A DNA stretch of 64,000 nucleotides from Paludibacter sp. (GTDB lineage: Bacteria > Bacteroidota > Bacteroidia > Bacteroidales > Paludibacteraceae). Positions 29,051 through 39,800 of this stretch are shown here, piece by piece (position 1 is the stretch's first letter; each line of letters starts with the position of its first letter). The position numbers and the translations under genes were made by a program. Below the pieces are notes generated by a model. The model was given only the letters and a program-made list of their open reading frames with translations, did not search any database and was not told where the DNA came from. Where the stretch lies: positions 14,431 to 78,430 of the forward strand of contig JAUSNQ010000087.1 of NCBI GenBank assembly GCA_030655595.1, in the 5' to 3' direction.

Positions 29051-32000
29051 CTACACAGTATTAATATCACCACCATCATTCTTCAGGTCTGTCGGGCTTT
29101 TTCCAAAATGCTTCTTGAAGCGAATACCAAAATAACCAAGTGAACTAAAACCTAGCTCATAAGCAATATCTGACACACTTTTATGAGGTTCATTTAAAAT
29201 CATCCAGGCTGCACGTTTCATTTTGAGTGTTTGAATAAACTCTGCCGGAGATTCTTTTGTGATTTTTTTTATTTTATTGCTTAGTAATGTTTTAGACATT
29301 GCCATCTCAGAACATAAAAGTGGCACTCCTAATTTTTCATCGTTTAAGTGTTCTCCTATAACAGAAACTAACTTCTCTAAAAACAGCATATCATGTGTAG
29401 TACTGACGATTGTATCAGCAGATATTGAGATCGAATGTCGATATTTGTGAATCAATACTTCCCGGTTACGAAGTAAAGAATTACATTTGGCAATTAATAT
29501 CTCAATACTAAAAGGTTTTATTATATAATCATCGGCTCCGGCACAAATACCCTCTATGTTCTGATCTTCAGTTGAACGTGCGGTTAAAAGTATGACTGGA
29601 ATATGTGAAGTAGCCAATGTACCTTTGATTTTAGAACATAATTCTAAACCATCCATAACAGGCATCATTACATCACTGACTATAATATCGGGTTGTTGCT
29701 TTTCTGCTAAAGTGAATGCATCCAATCCATTGGTTGATTTTAACACTTTAAATACCGGACTAAATAAAGAAAAAAGTAAATTTTGTAATTCCAGATCATC
29801 TTCTACAATCAGAATTTTTTTCTTTTCAGTCTTTATACTATCTTTGACTGTCTCAAAGTCTTGAGATAATGTATTGTCTATATCGTCATTACTTTCAACA
29901 TTCAAGGCATTATGTAATGACTCTGAATCGCTTTGAATAACCTCATTGCCTCTGGTGCCATCATTAAACCATAATTTATCAGTAGGCAAAGCCACCGTAA
30001 AGACAGTACCTTCTCCTACTTTGCTTTCTGCCCAAATAAATCCTTGATGCTGTTCAATTATGTTTTTTGCTATTGACAATCCAATCCCGGTGCCTTTGTT
30101 GTACTTATCATAGGAAAAGTTAGTTGAGTCCTGATAAAAAGGATCAAATATCAGATCTATTTTCTTGCTTGATATACCTTGCCCAGTATCTGAAACTCGT
30201 ATTGTTAACATGTTGACACACGTCTTCTTTCTAGCTTTAAAAACAAAAGATGTTAGCCAAGGAGCGATAAAAGCAATCTCAGATTTATTTATTGGAATAT
30301 CAATATTTTCCAGATTCACTTCAATAATGACATTTCCTCCTTTTGGGGTATGCTTAAAAGCATTCATAAGTAAATTAAAAAAAACTTTTTGAAGTTGGTT
30401 GTAATCATAATAATAAAACATATTTACTTCTTCTAAATGGAGTTTGAAATTTATTTCCCGGTAGATTGCATAAGATTGAAATGAGTTGTAAATATTGTTG
30501 ATGAATTCTGAAAAGTTTTTATATGAAACAGATAAGAGTTTGTAACCTAAAACCTGTTTTTCAAATTCAAGTAGTTCCGTAACCAGTTCTTGCATCTTTT
30601 TAGCATTTTCGAATGCGCTGTGCAAATTGTTGCTTTGTGGCTTACTATTATTAACAAGCATGGCAAGATGACCGATAATTAGGGTCAAAGGAGTTCGAAT
30701 CTCGTGTGAAACATTGGTGAAGAAGCGAAGTCTAGCTTGTGCATTAGCTTCTTGCTGTTTCAATTTCTCATGAAAAAGTATACGTGAATAAAAGAAATAG
30801 AAAACCCCAAAAACAAACAATATAAAAAGAATGAAATAGCCAAACTTTGCCAGTAATGTATCATACCAGGGAGGCAATGCTCGAATAGGCAATTTTATTT
30901 CCTTAATATCACTCATATTAAGGTCTGAATAAGCCCGAACTTTCAGAACATACTTTCCTGGAGGTAAGTTCATATAGATGATGGGTGACGAAAGTGAAAA
31001 GCGAGTCCATTCCGTCTCGTATCCTTCCAAGCGATATTCATGAAATGTGTGCTGAGTATGAGAAAACCCAGTTGATGCAACTTCTATGGCAATATTCTTT
31101 TGTAAATGGTTCAGTGAAATTCCTTTGGTATAAGTTAGTGAAAGTTTATCTTCCGATATCTGATCTAGTACGTCAACATTATGATTATTAATGCGTAGCC
31201 GATCAAAATAAATTGATATAGGTTGTTCTACGTTTGTTAAATTATTTGACAACATTGCTATTCCTGTTGTTCCTCCTATGAGTATTTCCCCACTAACAAG
31301 GTGTAAAATACACCCGTTTCGAGTTGATCGAAGAGGAAATCCTTTTGAAGAATTATATGCAATACATCGTTTTTTTTCAGGGAAAAATAGTGAGAATCCA
31401 CTGTTTGTACCCAATAAAATGACTCCTTCCTTTGTCTGACTTATAGTACTAATAAATTTATCTCCCAACCCAGCATTTTCATCATTAAAGAGTGTTGATT
31501 GATCGTTATCAATCATTAATAAACCATAGCGCAACACGGATATCCAGATTCGACCAATATCATCCTGATAAATTTCTTTAAATTGAACATCATCAGGAAA
31601 ATTCAAAACTATTTTGTTTGATATTTTTTCAGTAGTCTTATTTGAAAAACAATACTTATAAACACCTATTCCAGTAATCCACAAATAATTGTCTTTATCT
31701 ATCATCAACGAATGCACCAGAGATTGATAGGTCGAAACAGGATAGGCCTGATTAGTGTTTTCCATATCTATTGCAAACATCCCATTAGTAGTACCGATAT
31801 AGAGAGTTTCTTCATGGTAAACGATGTCATTTATTGCAACAATATTCTTATTCATTTGCTCATCATTAAACAAAATTTTAGTGAGCTTATCCTGAGTTAT
31901 TGAATAACAGTACAATCCCTCTAAATATGTGCCTATCCATATTACATCCTTGTCACGATCATAATATGCCGACTTAGTTTTTTTAATACTCGATAATACC

Positions 32001-33088
32001 AATTGAACATCACCTTTACTTTTTTGACGAAAAACGCCAGAACCATCTGTAAATATCCATAAATCTCCTCTTTTATCCTCTAACATGCGATTAACCATCG
32101 TTACATCTTCGTTAGTAGTATAAAGATAAAATGCTGCAGTTGATGAGTTGAATAAATACACTCCTGAAAAATAAGTACCAACCCAGATATTCCCCTGTCT
32201 ATCAGGGTACAATGCCCAAACTGACTTTTCTTCAGTGGAGCCAATTGAAAAGCTGACAATTTGTGTTTGAGTAAAATTAAGAACATTAACGCCATCCATC
32301 GTAGCCATCCAAATTTGTCCATTACTATCTTCACAAAAAGATCTGATAAAATTATTAGATATTTTTTGTCCAATATTCTCACTTGTTGAATATCTTTTTT
32401 GTGTAGTTCCGTTAACATCGACACAATATGCCCCGTAAGATATGGTTCCTACCCAAAGATAATCTCTTGAATCAATGAATAATGCAGATATTTCACCAGG
32501 AAATTCTCCGACTTTCTCTAAATTGCTATTCATAGAGAACCGATATAAAGTCCCTTTTTGTGTTCCTAACCAAACCTTACCTTGACCGCTGCTATATATA
32601 TGACAAATAATTTCATTTGAAGGTAATAAAATACTTTTTTGAAACAAAGTGTCATGGTATATCTCTACTACATTGCTATGCGCAACAAATAAGATGTTAT
32701 TATAGATGGAAATATGTGAATTATCCCACCTGACTTTATCCTGTAAAATAATTTCTTTTTCGTTGGTCTTAACATTAATCCTCATTAAGCCATCAGTCAT
32801 TGAACAATAAACATAATCATTGCTTCCTACTATTGGTTTCATCCCTATAGAATAAGCTATTACCTCTGCGCGACTACCATTAAACCGAATTAATCCTGCA
32901 TTTGAATTTATCCACATAACACCACTTTCGCTTTGATAGAAAGAAGATACTGTATTATATGCTAAAAGTTCTAACTGCTTAATAACCGCAAATTGATATG
33001 TATCCCTTTGAGAAAAAAGAGTAGTGGATAAACACAAAAACAATAAATAAATGAAGTATTTCTTGGATGAAAGTGATCTTCTCTGCAT
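29051..33088 (-). CDS. Hybrid two-component system sensor/regulator (HTCS)
   Basis: A 1345-residue one-protein sensory system in the inner membrane. A signal peptide (1-26) is followed by two-propeller-type periplasmic repeats (about 30-620, with IWVGT and LWIFTDGSG blades) and a Y_Y_Y domain (about 665-735). A membrane segment spans about 750-768. The histidine kinase carries His795 in NVSHEIRTP, an ATPase domain with Asn909 and VSDTGQG near 967, and the GTGIGLSIAKN box. The receiver domain has Asp1139 in IIVSDVMMPVMDG, and an AraC-type HTH covers about 1240-1345. HTCS proteins sense a glycan fragment in the periplasm and activate the adjacent locus. The neighbouring susC-to-GH3 operon is the obvious target. 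Confidence 0.97.
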   Translation of the reverse strand: MQRRSLSSKKYFIYLLFLCLSTTLFSQRDTYQFAVIKQLELLAYNTVSSFYQSESGVMWINSNAGLIRFNGSRAEVIAYSIGMKPIVGSNDYVYCSMTDGLMRINVKTNEKEIILQDKVRWDNSHISIYNNILFVAHSNVVEIYHDTLFQKSILLPSNEIICHIYSSGQGKVWLGTQKGTLYRFSMNSNLEKVGEFPGEISALFIDSRDYLWVGTISYGAYCVDVNGTTQKRYSTSENIGQKISNNFIRSFCEDSNGQIWMATMDGVNVLNFTQTQIVSFSIGSTEEKSVWALYPDRQGNIWVGTYFSGVYLFNSSTAAFYLYTTNEDVTMVNRMLEDKRGDLWIFTDGSGVFRQKSKGDVQLVLSSIKKTKSAYYDRDKDVIWIGTYLEGLYCYSITQDKLTKILFNDEQMNKNIVAINDIVYHEETLYIGTTNGMFAIDMENTNQAYPVSTYQSLVHSLMIDKDNYLWITGIGVYKYCFSNKTTEKISNKIVLNFPDDVQFKEIYQDDIGRIWISVLRYGLLMIDNDQSTLFNDENAGLGDKFISTISQTKEGVILLGTNSGFSLFFPEKKRCIAYNSSKGFPLRSTRNGCILHLVSGEILIGGTTGIAMLSNNLTNVEQPISIYFDRLRINNHNVDVLDQISEDKLSLTYTKGISLNHLQKNIAIEVASTGFSHTQHTFHEYRLEGYETEWTRFSLSSPIIYMNLPPGKYVLKVRAYSDLNMSDIKEIKLPIRALPPWYDTLLAKFGYFILFILFVFGVFYFFYSRILFHEKLKQQEANAQARLRFFTNVSHEIRTPLTLIIGHLAMLVNNSKPQSNNLHSAFENAKKMQELVTELLEFEKQVLGYKLLSVSYKNFSEFINNIYNSFQSYAIYREINFKLHLEEVNMFYYYDYNQLQKVFFNLLMNAFKHTPKGGNVIIEVNLENIDIPINKSEIAFIAPWLTSFVFKARKKTCVNMLTIRVSDTGQGISSKKIDLIFDPFYQDSTNFSYDKYNKGTGIGLSIAKNIIEQHQGFIWAESKVGEGTVFTVALPTDKLWFNDGTRGNEVIQSDSESLHNALNVESNDDIDNTLSQDFETVKDSIKTEKKKILIVEDDLELQNLLFSLFSPVFKVLKSTNGLDAFTLAEKQQPDIIVSDVMMPVMDGLELCSKIKGTLATSHIPVILLTARSTEDQNIEGICAGADDYIIKPFSIEILIAKCNSLLRNREVLIHKYRHSISISADTIVSTTHDMLFLEKLVSVIGEHLNDEKLGVPLLCSEMAMSKTLLSNKIKKITKESPAEFIQTLKMKRAAWMILNEPHKSVSDIAYELGFSSLGYFGIRFKKHFGKSPTDLKNDGGDINTV

Positions 33089-33189
33089 ATTATTTGCTTT
33101 TAGAGGATTTGAGAAATTTAGGTTTTGAAAAGCCCAAATTATCTTCTGAAAGAATGACTCTAATTTTTTTGATCCCTCATAGAATCGTA

Positions 33190-33216
33190 CAAATATAATA
33201 ATTTTTTCAGCACAAA
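33190..33216 (-). promoter_or_regulatory. Promoter-like sequence upstream of the HTCS gene
   Basis: Minus-strand TATATTTG (33190-33197) with TTTG (33213-33216) 15 bases upstream, about 100 bases before the start codon. Spacing is shorter than ideal. Confidence 0.4.
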
Positions 33217-33326
33217 AAACATATGATTATTTGTCAAAAAAACAATTAAGCTCACTATGTTAACGTGAGGTCGAACACTTTATGGCTGTGTGGCGGGTGG
33301 TTGTTATTCTAGGGCTGCAAAAGAAA

Positions 33327-34361
33327 CTATTTTTTACAAACTTCGATTTTCTCTTTACTGAAATCTCCCGATTGAGACCTTACTCGTTTTGTGTGAATAT
33401 ATTTGATGGGAGCTGAAAGTTTAAGCAGATTCAGTATTTCATCCAATGATTCTCCTTCAAATGTAGCACGATATAAATGTGATGCAATTTCTTTGTCCTT
33501 CACTGAAATATCTACATTGTACATCAAACCGATTTTCTTGAAAACATAATCAAGCCGATCATCTCTAAATGCCAGCACACCATCTTTCCATGACACCCAT
33601 TTGTATGGATCAGTTTGGGTAAGCTGGTATTTATTTGACTGATTATTGAAGCTAACCCGCTGATTTGGCTGCATATCCAGTTTATGTTTTCCGTTGATAT
33701 TCACACCTACTATCCCATGTACAAGCGTTACGGCAACAATCGTGTCGGTTGCATACGCTTCCACATTAAATGCTGTACCTGTCGCTTCCACTTTCAGACG
33801 ATCAGTATAAACAACAAATGGGTTTCTTTTGTCCGATTTAACTTCAAAAAAGGCTTCCCCCCTAAGTGATACATTTCGGGAACCACTTTTAAAATTGACC
33901 GGATATTTGAGTTGACTTCCTGAATTCAGCCATACTGCAGAACCATCTGGCAAGTTTATTTTAGAACGAACACCATAAGGTGAAAATATCTCCTGATGAG
34001 CAATTTTCGAATTGAAGTCAGTATCCTGATTCAACAAATAACCCATCAATAGAATCACAGGTATAAACAGCACGGCAGCAATTCGTTGCCACCATACAAT
34101 CGCAGGGGATTGAATCCATTTGCGATGACTATGGATTGCTGATATTTTACTTACAACAGCGGAGGTCGCTTTTTCTAAATCAATATCTTCAGGTCGAAAT
34201 GCTGGCTGCGCCGATTGCCACAGATTCATTATATGACCCATATATTGCTTGTTTTCATCACTTTCTGACAACCACTCATCCAGCATTATTTTTTCTTCAG
34301 ACTTGATCTTACCTGAGAGAAATCTGACTATTATTATGTCAATTTTATTGTTTGTTTGCAT
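33327..34361 (-). CDS. FecR-family anti-sigma factor
   Basis: A 344-residue inner-membrane anti-sigma factor. The cytosolic N-terminal part (about 1-85) would bind the sigma factor, a membrane segment lies at about 88-108 (AAVLFIPVILLMGYLL), and the FecR domain (about 120-225) includes INLPDGSAVWLNSGSQL and GEAFFEV. The C-terminal DUF4974-like part (about 255-330) would meet an STN domain. The gene follows the sigma gene by 64 bases on the same strand. The STN-bearing SusC at 7956-11315 is the only candidate partner visible here, although 22 kb away. Confidence 0.95.
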   Translation of the reverse strand: MQTNNKIDIIIVRFLSGKIKSEEKIMLDEWLSESDENKQYMGHIMNLWQSAQPAFRPEDIDLEKATSAVVSKISAIHSHRKWIQSPAIVWWQRIAAVLFIPVILLMGYLLNQDTDFNSKIAHQEIFSPYGVRSKINLPDGSAVWLNSGSQLKYPVNFKSGSRNVSLRGEAFFEVKSDKRNPFVVYTDRLKVEATGTAFNVEAYATDTIVAVTLVHGIVGVNINGKHKLDMQPNQRVSFNNQSNKYQLTQTDPYKWVSWKDGVLAFRDDRLDYVFKKIGLMYNVDISVKDKEIASHLYRATFEGESLDEILNLLKLSAPIKYIHTKRVRSQSGDFSKEKIEVCKK

Positions 34362-34425
34362 CTTGTTATACCTTACTAAAAGAACGACGATTTACAATTA
34401 GTTTTCCACATATATTTCAATATTT

Positions 34426-34992
34426 TTATGAAATTAAAAATGCAATGAGGATTAACAGGTATTCTTTCAAATGATTTCTAAGTAAACTAATAGCTTTACT
34501 GATACGTACTTCCACGGTTCTTTCCGATACCTGCAACCTTTCTGCAATCTCTTTATATTTTAATCCTTTAAAACGATTCATCATAAATGCTTCCTTATAA
34601 GTCTGTGGGAGTTTATCTACAGCAATTTGCAATTTGTCCTGTAAATCAGAATACAAAACATAATTCTCAGTGTCAAGACAATCACTATAGTTGAACGCTT
34701 GAACGTATGATTCGTGGTCTCGTACTACTTGCTTGTGTCTTAGTTCGTCGAGACAACTATTTTGAACTGAACGAATTAAAAATGATTTTAAAGACTTTTC
34801 TATTTCTATGCTATTTCTATCTGACCAAATTTTAAGAAATATATTTTGTACAATATCTTCACATTTCACCCTGTCCTTCAAGATGCTACCCCCGAACAAC
34901 ACTAAATCTTTATAGTACTTTCGAAATAAAAGCGTGAAAGCTTCCTGGTTTCCACGTTTTAGCTCTATCAGTAAATTTTGTTCGAAGTCCAT
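34426..34992 (-). CDS. ECF-type RNA polymerase sigma factor
   Basis: A 188-residue sigma-70 family ECF protein. Region 2 (about 12-85) contains FRKYYKDLVLFGGSIL, EDIVQNIFLKIW and FLIRSVQNSCLDELR; region 4 (about 125-175) contains LPQTYKEAFMMNRFKGLKYKEIAE and a helix-turn-helix with VSERTVEVRISKAISLL. This is the usual Bacteroidota sigma that pairs with FecR and an STN-type SusC. A hydrophobic tail (LLILIAFLIS) follows region 4. The leader overlaps the glpD terminator, so the gene may depend on read-through or on a promoter in that hairpin region (a TATTTTTG box is at 35072-35079). Confidence 0.95.
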   Translation of the reverse strand: MDFEQNLLIELKRGNQEAFTLLFRKYYKDLVLFGGSILKDRVKCEDIVQNIFLKIWSDRNSIEIEKSLKSFLIRSVQNSCLDELRHKQVVRDHESYVQAFNYSDCLDTENYVLYSDLQDKLQIAVDKLPQTYKEAFMMNRFKGLKYKEIAERLQVSERTVEVRISKAISLLRNHLKEYLLILIAFLIS

Positions 34993-35016
34993 GGTATAAT
35001 AACTTTCCGGAAAACT

Positions 35017-35072
35017 AAAAAAAGCAGGAAAAAATGACGATAAGATTTTCCTTAAAAGTCATTTCATCCTGC
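35017..35072 (-). terminator. Intrinsic terminator closing the glpD / SusCD operon
   Basis: A near-perfect 15-base inverted repeat (35024-35038 with 35058-35072, 13 of 15 pairs) with a 19-base loop is followed on the minus strand by seven T (35017-35023). It begins about 64 bases after the glpD stop at 35136. Confidence 0.8.
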
Positions 35073-35135
35073 AAAAATATAAAAGTTATTCGAAAATAGC
35101 GTATTGATAACTTTGTAAAATATCCTTTTCTTACT

Positions 35136-36707
35136 CTATACCCTTGGAAGATATTTTTGCGCAATTTTGTTAAATGCCTCAATCTGTCCATCAATCCACA
35201 CCTGATTGTATCCTAACTCATCAGCCATGATCTGTGCTACTACCGGTGCAGCTTCTATTGCAGCACGGGCGTCGACAATCAACAATCTTACACGGCGAGA
35301 GAGTACATCCTCTACGGTGCGAGCCATTTCCTTTCTGGCAGCCCATATTATTTCCGCAACTGTGTATTTGTAATCGGGATGAATAAGTGCTGCCATCATC
35401 GATTCGTTATCAATCATTTTCTTGATCGCAGGTTTATCTGATCCGTACACATACAAGTGGCTAGATACGTCTGGATTTAATTTATATCCATGGATTTTGA
35501 AAGTTCGGGATTTGCAGAGTCGCTTAGGCAAAAGATTTAATTTGATGGCTTTGTTCACCGTATCTTCTGACATACGACGGTATGTAGTCCATCTACCTCC
35601 GGTAACGGTTATCAGATTGTGTTCAGTTACAAAGATCCTATGACTGCGTGATATCTCTTTGGATGTTTCGCCTTCCTTTATTGGTGCTGCTATTGGACGC
35701 TGACCGGCAAACATCGACAGGACATCTTTACGTTCAGGCTTGGGAGTCAAATACTTTCCGGCCGTTTCCAATATAAAATCAATATCTTCATCCAATGGTA
35801 CCGGTTCTATTTCATAATTGTCGCTGACAATGTCGGATGTCCCCAATATCACTTTATCATGCCACGGCACTGCAAACAAAACCCTACCATTAGCAGCATC
35901 AGGAATCATCAGAGCACGATTGCTTTGTAAAAATATATTATCCAATACCAGGTGAACTCCCTGACTGGGTTGTACCATTCTCCGTTTTGATGGTACATCC
36001 ATCCTGATGATATCATCAACCGATACCCCGGTGGCATTGACAACGCACTTCGATTTAATCTGATACACCTTTTCGGTTTCCATATCTTTTACTTCAACAC
36101 CCGAAACAAGTCCTTTCTCGTCGTGTAAGATTCCAATTACCCGCATGTAGTTTACCGGACAAGCTCCTTGTTCAATGCATGACTGCGCCAGGTTGATTGC
36201 CAGACGCGAATCGTCGAACTGACCATCGTGATAGACAACACCGCCGCGCAAACCTTCCTTTTTGACAGTCGGAAGGTATTTCATAGTTAATCTTGTTGAG
36301 ATTGGGGCTGAACGACCCAGTCTTAATTTACCCCATGATATGATATCGTATAAACTCAGTCCAATGGTGTATAAAAAAACTTCAAAACGTGTGTAATTAG
36401 GAATTACAAACGACATATTCCTAACCAGATGAGGAGCGTTGCGACGTAAACGACCTCTTTCTACCGAGGCTTCTCGAACTAGTGCAACATCACCGCGTTT
36501 TAAATAACGCACACCACCGTGTACAAGCTTGGTGCTTCTGCTCGAAGTGTATTTGGCAAAATCATGTTGTTCGAACATGGCAACCTGATATCCCCGAAGT
36601 GCTCCGTCAAGAGTCACGCCCAGTCCGGTTGCTCCACCTCCAATGACAATCATGTCCCATACTTTATTGGTATCAGCAATTCTTCTGATTAATTTTTCCC
36701 GTTGCAT
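35136..36707 (-). CDS. glpD: Glycerol-3-phosphate dehydrogenase, FAD-dependent (copy 1)
   Basis: A 523-residue flavoprotein that oxidises glycerol-3-phosphate to dihydroxyacetone phosphate and passes electrons to quinone at the inner membrane. The FAD-binding motif VIGGGATGLG is at 21-30, followed by the GlpD signatures SSRSTKLVHGGVRYL (about 56-70) and VVYHDGQFDDSRL, and by ITVTGGRWTTYRRM near 370. The C-terminal DAO_C domain covers about 390-515. A near relative sits at 54969-56543, so the pair brackets the whole phosphodiester operon. It may have its own promoter (36757-36764). Confidence 0.95.
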   Translation of the reverse strand: MQREKLIRRIADTNKVWDMIVIGGGATGLGVTLDGALRGYQVAMFEQHDFAKYTSSRSTKLVHGGVRYLKRGDVALVREASVERGRLRRNAPHLVRNMSFVIPNYTRFEVFLYTIGLSLYDIISWGKLRLGRSAPISTRLTMKYLPTVKKEGLRGGVVYHDGQFDDSRLAINLAQSCIEQGACPVNYMRVIGILHDEKGLVSGVEVKDMETEKVYQIKSKCVVNATGVSVDDIIRMDVPSKRRMVQPSQGVHLVLDNIFLQSNRALMIPDAANGRVLFAVPWHDKVILGTSDIVSDNYEIEPVPLDEDIDFILETAGKYLTPKPERKDVLSMFAGQRPIAAPIKEGETSKEISRSHRIFVTEHNLITVTGGRWTTYRRMSEDTVNKAIKLNLLPKRLCKSRTFKIHGYKLNPDVSSHLYVYGSDKPAIKKMIDNESMMAALIHPDYKYTVAEIIWAARKEMARTVEDVLSRRVRLLIVDARAAIEAAPVVAQIMADELGYNQVWIDGQIEAFNKIAQKYLPRV

Positions 36708-36756
36708 ATAGATGTCAGATAAAATTGAAATTTAAATTATCGATATGTGTTTGCAC

Positions 36757-36764
36757 AAAGTTAA
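36757..36764 (-). promoter_or_regulatory. -7 box upstream of glpD copy 1
   Basis: Minus-strand TAACTTTG fits TAnnTTTG, 50 bases before the start codon, in a 132-base gap. No convincing -33 TTTG was found. Confidence 0.35.
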
Positions 36765-36839
36765 TATAATCTTTGACAATATATTCATATCTTTTAATAT
36801 TTCAAAAACTACATAAAAAATTTGCATACTGGATTCACA

Positions 36840-39800
36840 TTACATTAATTTTACACATTTATAGTTGAAAGTTTGACTTTCAAATGATAATGTGACAACA
36901 TACACCCCGGCTGGAAGATTCTTTGCACTAAAGCTTCTTTCTGAATTGGATAATTTCACTGCATCCAGCGTCCTTCCGCTCAGGTCGGAGACTTTCAGAG
37001 ATAAAGTTGCAACATTACTTGCTGTCTTCAAATAAAAGCTATCTGTCAAAGGGTTATAATAAATTTGTACATCATTTTGGGAGAAAACTGATTCAACGGT
37101 AGTCAATGAAGTTGTAACTTGTTTTGTTTCTGATGCGTTTGACACATAAGCTCCATCGGTTGCTCGAACTCTATAATAGTAAGTTTTGTCTACTTCAACC
37201 CCTGTAACAACATGTGATGTACCAATAACCGCAAGACTTTGATAACCGGGAATAACATCCCCCGCCATACCTTTGACAAAGATATTACTGATGCGGCTGG
37301 TTCCACCACTGGTGACGATATAGGCTGATGCTCCTGATGTCCTTAACGAAGACGTCATTGTCCATCTTACAGAAACTTTTTCCTGATTGTCGCAGGCTGA
37401 AGGTAACGCTAAGTCCGTCAATATACTTGTAGTGCCATAAGCAGCGTTCGGCATAACCAAATCACTATTGGGAACATCAATCCATGCATGATTTTCACTC
37501 AAACGATACTGAACTTTCATGTTTTTGGGACCGTTACCAGAGGAATAAATCCATGATGATAATGTGAGTCCATAAAATCCGGTGGTATTTACATCAACCC
37601 GGAAGTGTTTTTTATACACACCATTTTCCCAACCCGTAGAAGAAACTGCAAAGGGACTGGATTCAGTTCCCTCTCCGGCGCCATACGGAATTGAATTTGT
37701 AGCATTTCCGGTTGCTGTACAACTAATGAACATATTTTCATTATTGGGTGTAAAAATATTGGGTTTGGCTACAGTTCCGGCAACATAGGCTACAGGAAAT
37801 GTCCAGGCTGCAACTATAGTTGAATCTGTAACTACTGAAAAATTAGCATTTTCAGAGACATCCAGCAAGTAGTCATTGGCATTGGGGTAGGCTTCCCATG
37901 AAACAGAAAAGCTTGTCGAGTTTACATCTGAAGCATCATTGATAACCGGACTTGCCGAAATTTTAGGTTCACCCGTCAGCCACACATCATCGATTCGAAT
38001 GCTGTTGGAAGTTGTTGCCGGTTTAACAAAGCGCAATCTTAAATCTTTAATCTCAGCATCTTCAGGTAAATTAATTAACGGACTGCGATACCAGCCTGCA
38101 GATTCAAATATCTCATTGAACAGGAAAAAGAGTTGAACCCACGCCGTACCATTCCAATAATAAACATCTAAATCACTTCTTGCGTCAGTTATTGTTTTGC
38201 TGTATCCAAATGAAAGCTGAATGTTTTTAAAATCCGATGCATCGATTCCGTTCATAGCAAAGCCTCTCTCTGCACCTGGTTCTTCTGCCATAAAATAAAC
38301 GTTATTACTTCCCGAACATTCGGGATAGGTAGGAGATGCACCCGCACTCACAACAGTGGCTCTCACATCAGGCTGATTAGGACAATCGCCTGAGGTAATG
38401 GTAATACTTGAATTATGCCAGCCTGTCCACGCTAATACAGAAGGAATTGGATTGGTTGTTGGAGCACCTTCGCCCATGCTTTCAGAAAAAAAAACCTGCC
38501 TCTGTGGTTCGGATTCTAATTTTTTGTTGAGATATTCTGTATATTTATTACCAAAGTTATCTGTAACAACCACTTTTATTTCCGCTTGCTTGTCTTTCGG
38601 CGTATAATAAAACAAAGTTGGAGTTGTAGCAGGTTCTAAACTGGGTTTTCTGGTTGGTTTAGCGGGGCCAATATAATAATCATACGCAATGGGATCGTAG
38701 CCGCTGGTATTAATCATGTTCCCTTTAAATACATCCCCTTCATATACTTCAACCTTCCATCCCTGACTATAATTCCAGACATTAGCCACAATATTGTTGG
38801 TGAAATTTTGCACTGAACCAATCGGATATAAATTGAACTGATAATCCGGATTGCGTTTGGTTGACATAAAGTAATGACTAACGAGTTGATTCCCTTGAAT
38901 CTCAAACACACCATAACCATTGGGACATCCATCGACATTGATATCGCCTGCCCAAGAATTCCCCATGGTTGGACTGAGCGTATATTCAACCATATCATTC
39001 GAAATGACGGTTTTATTCATCCTGTGGGTATGTCCGGAAAAGAAAACGACTTTATATCCTTTCAGCAAATCGGATAATTTGCTAAAATTGGTTAATCCTG
39101 CTACACCTCCTCTTTTAAAAGCCGGAGCGTGCATGCCGACAATGATCAATTTATTTTTATCAACAAAACTCAGGTCTTGTTGCAGCCAGTTTAATTGTTC
39201 TTGCGAAATCTCTGTTTTATAATCTTGCCGGGTATTGTAAATGATGTTATCCAATGCAACAAAATGACAATCGCCGCGGTTGTAAGAATAATATACCGGT
39301 CCGAAATAAGATTCGTAAATATGTGAAGACTCGTAATCGTTTCCTGTAACTTTTTCGTCATAGTCGTGATTTCCAATAACCTGGTAGAAAGGAAATGATA
39401 ATTTCTCAAAAGCTTTCACGTAATCGGGGTACATGGCAGGTGCATCCCAGAGCAAATCTCCGGCAGTCATCCCAATGAATGTAACATCACGGGGGTATGT
39501 GTTTTTGAGCCATTCAATATGCGGAATAGCTTCAGCTGCGAAACGCTTCATATCTGCTGCAATTTGTGCTTGTGGGTCGGCCATGACCGTCAATACGATA
39601 TGCTCATCTTTTTCTTGTTTAGTCAATGTGAAATTGACCGTGATGTTGGTAGTGGTACCTTTAATCGCTTTGTAAAAGCGGGGAATGTTTCTTTCATGAG
39701 GAACTTTGCAATCAGCAGGAACAGAAATAAAGATGTGTTTAGCCAAATTATTGCTAATTAAGGAGTATTGACCTACACTGTTTGTTCTAGTTACTTGGTA

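Noticed and set aside
33251..33270. Possible terminator CTCAC...GTGAG after fecR
   Set aside because: Stem of only five pairs and the T run lies too far away; not different from chance in such AT-rich sequence.
29051..34992. FecR/sigma pair as regulator of the adjacent HTCS locus
   Set aside because: The SusC of that locus lacks an STN domain and the HTCS itself is a complete regulator, so the pair is more likely to serve the STN-type SusC.
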